The notes beneath the pieces are model-generated. The model was given only the letters and a program-made list of their open reading frames with translations. It searched no databases and was not told the origin of the DNA. The translations under genes and the position numbers were made by a program. A DNA stretch of 64,000 bases. It comes from Sphingomonas pokkalii (lineage in GTDB: Bacteria; Pseudomonadota; Alphaproteobacteria; Sphingomonadales; Sphingomonadaceae). Positions within the stretch are counted from its first letter, which is position 1; every line of letters begins with the position of its first letter. The stretch spans positions 2,290,731 through 2,354,730 of the forward strand of contig NZ_QENQ01000001.1 in assembly GCF_003096275.1 (NCBI RefSeq). Reading direction: 5' to 3'. Below, piece by piece: positions 63,570 through 64,000 of the stretch.

Positions 63570-63959
63570 TCAGACGCGACGACGCTTCGAGGGACGCACG
63601 CCGTTGTGCGGGATCGCCGTGACGTCCCGGATCGAGGTGATCTGGAAGCCGACCGCCTGCAGCGCACGAAGCGCCGACTCGCGGCCCGAACCCGGACCCT
63701 TCACTTCGACCTCGAGGGTGCGGACTCCGTGCTCGGCGGCCTTGCGGCCGGCGTCTTCGGCGGCGACCTGCGCGGCATACGGGGTCGACTTGCGCGAGCC
63801 CTTGAAGCCCATCATGCCGGCCGAGGACCAGCTGATCGCATTGCCCTGCGCGTCGGTGATGGTGATCATGGTGTTGTTGAAGCTGGCGTTCACATGCGCG
63901 ACGCCGGCGGTGATGTTCTTGCGCTCGCGACGGCGAATGCGCTGCGGTTCACGTGCCAT
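63570..63959 (-). CDS. rpsK: 30S ribosomal protein S11
   Basis: S11 of the small ribosomal subunit, 129 residues, located on the platform near the mRNA exit. Signatures are [40 protein letters not shown] and the C-terminal [20 protein letters not shown]. It lies upstream of rpoA by 100 bases. rpsM would be expected beyond the window end; the last 41 bases of the window are its spacer. Confidence 0.99.
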   Translation of the reverse strand: MAREPQRIRRRERKNITAGVAHVNASFNNTMITITDAQGNAISWSSAGMMGFKGSRKSTPYAAQVAAEDAGRKAAEHGVRTLEVEVKGPGSGRESALRALQAVGFQITSIRDVTAIPHNGVRPSKRRRV

Positions 63960-64000
63960 TTGGAAGTTCCTGACCTAGAAGCTTGGTGCCTGGAGGCGCG

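Overview
The window is one continuous, GC-rich, densely coded stretch of an alphaproteobacterial chromosome, most likely from the Sphingomonadaceae (Sphingomonas or a close relative). The evidence for this is the split ATP synthase b/b' subunits with an AtpI-B-E-b'-b order, a DUF1476 ATPase-inhibitor-like protein beside bolA and grxD, a short-form PurL, a GTG-initiated rpoA next to rplQ, a heat-shock promoter of the alphaproteobacterial type ahead of dnaK, and a ferulate operon with an ADP-forming CoA ligase. I saw no tRNA, rRNA, prophage, insertion sequence or CRISPR array. Repeats are limited to two families of small palindromic elements (9583-9680 with 36277-36370, and 10808-10943 with relatives at 14848-14992 and 35004-35119).

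Layout. 1-9.5 kb: a truncated ScfR/RamB-type regulator with a candidate operator, a DUF3857/transglutaminase/TPR protein, uvrC, an MBL-fold hydrolase, and a BlaI/M56 sensor pair whose promoter carries two tandem BlaI-like operators. 9.7-14.8 kb: grxD-bolA-DUF1476, two small membrane proteins, a quinone oxidoreductase, and leuD/leuC with a 46-residue secreted protein between them. 15-19 kb: DUF4279, dihaem cytochrome c, sugar-epimerase-like oxidoreductase, bile-acid:sodium-symporter-like transporter and a ferritin-like protein. 19.1-22 kb: cobT, a ribbon-helix-helix protein and a SIMPL protein.

22.1-28.8 kb is the most interesting part: a TonB-dependent siderophore receptor and PiuC on the plus strand face an operon on the minus strand encoding PepSY, DUF2271, DUF4198 and ApbE. 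The DUF2271 protein carries a DxxSGAT flavinylation motif, ApbE seems to start at a CTG that overlaps the preceding stop codon, a 175-base structured element separates PepSY from DUF2271, and the receptor and PepSY promoters share an operator that recurs before bfd-bfr at 48.7 kb. Together they look like an iron-regulated, flavin-dependent periplasmic redox system.

28.8-37.6 kb: ATP synthase Fo genes, radC, a PCu(A)C copper chaperone, dnaK-dnaJ, a spermidine-synthase-like protein and a cupin. 37.6-46.2 kb: a bacteriophytochrome-HWE kinase-receiver protein with its haem oxygenase, purB, a PH-domain protein, purL and a second histidine kinase. 46.3-55.3 kb: DUF3052, nitroreductase, DUF418, bfd-bfr, der-bamB-yfgM-like, panB and small enzymes. 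55.3-61.7 kb: an operon for ferulate/hydroxycinnamate use (vanillin dehydrogenase, DUF3237, feruloyl-CoA hydratase/lyase, ADP-forming CoA ligase, aromatic-acid transporter) under a large dyad operator. 61.8-64 kb: rplQ, rpoA and rpsK, with an intrinsic terminator between rpoA and rplQ.
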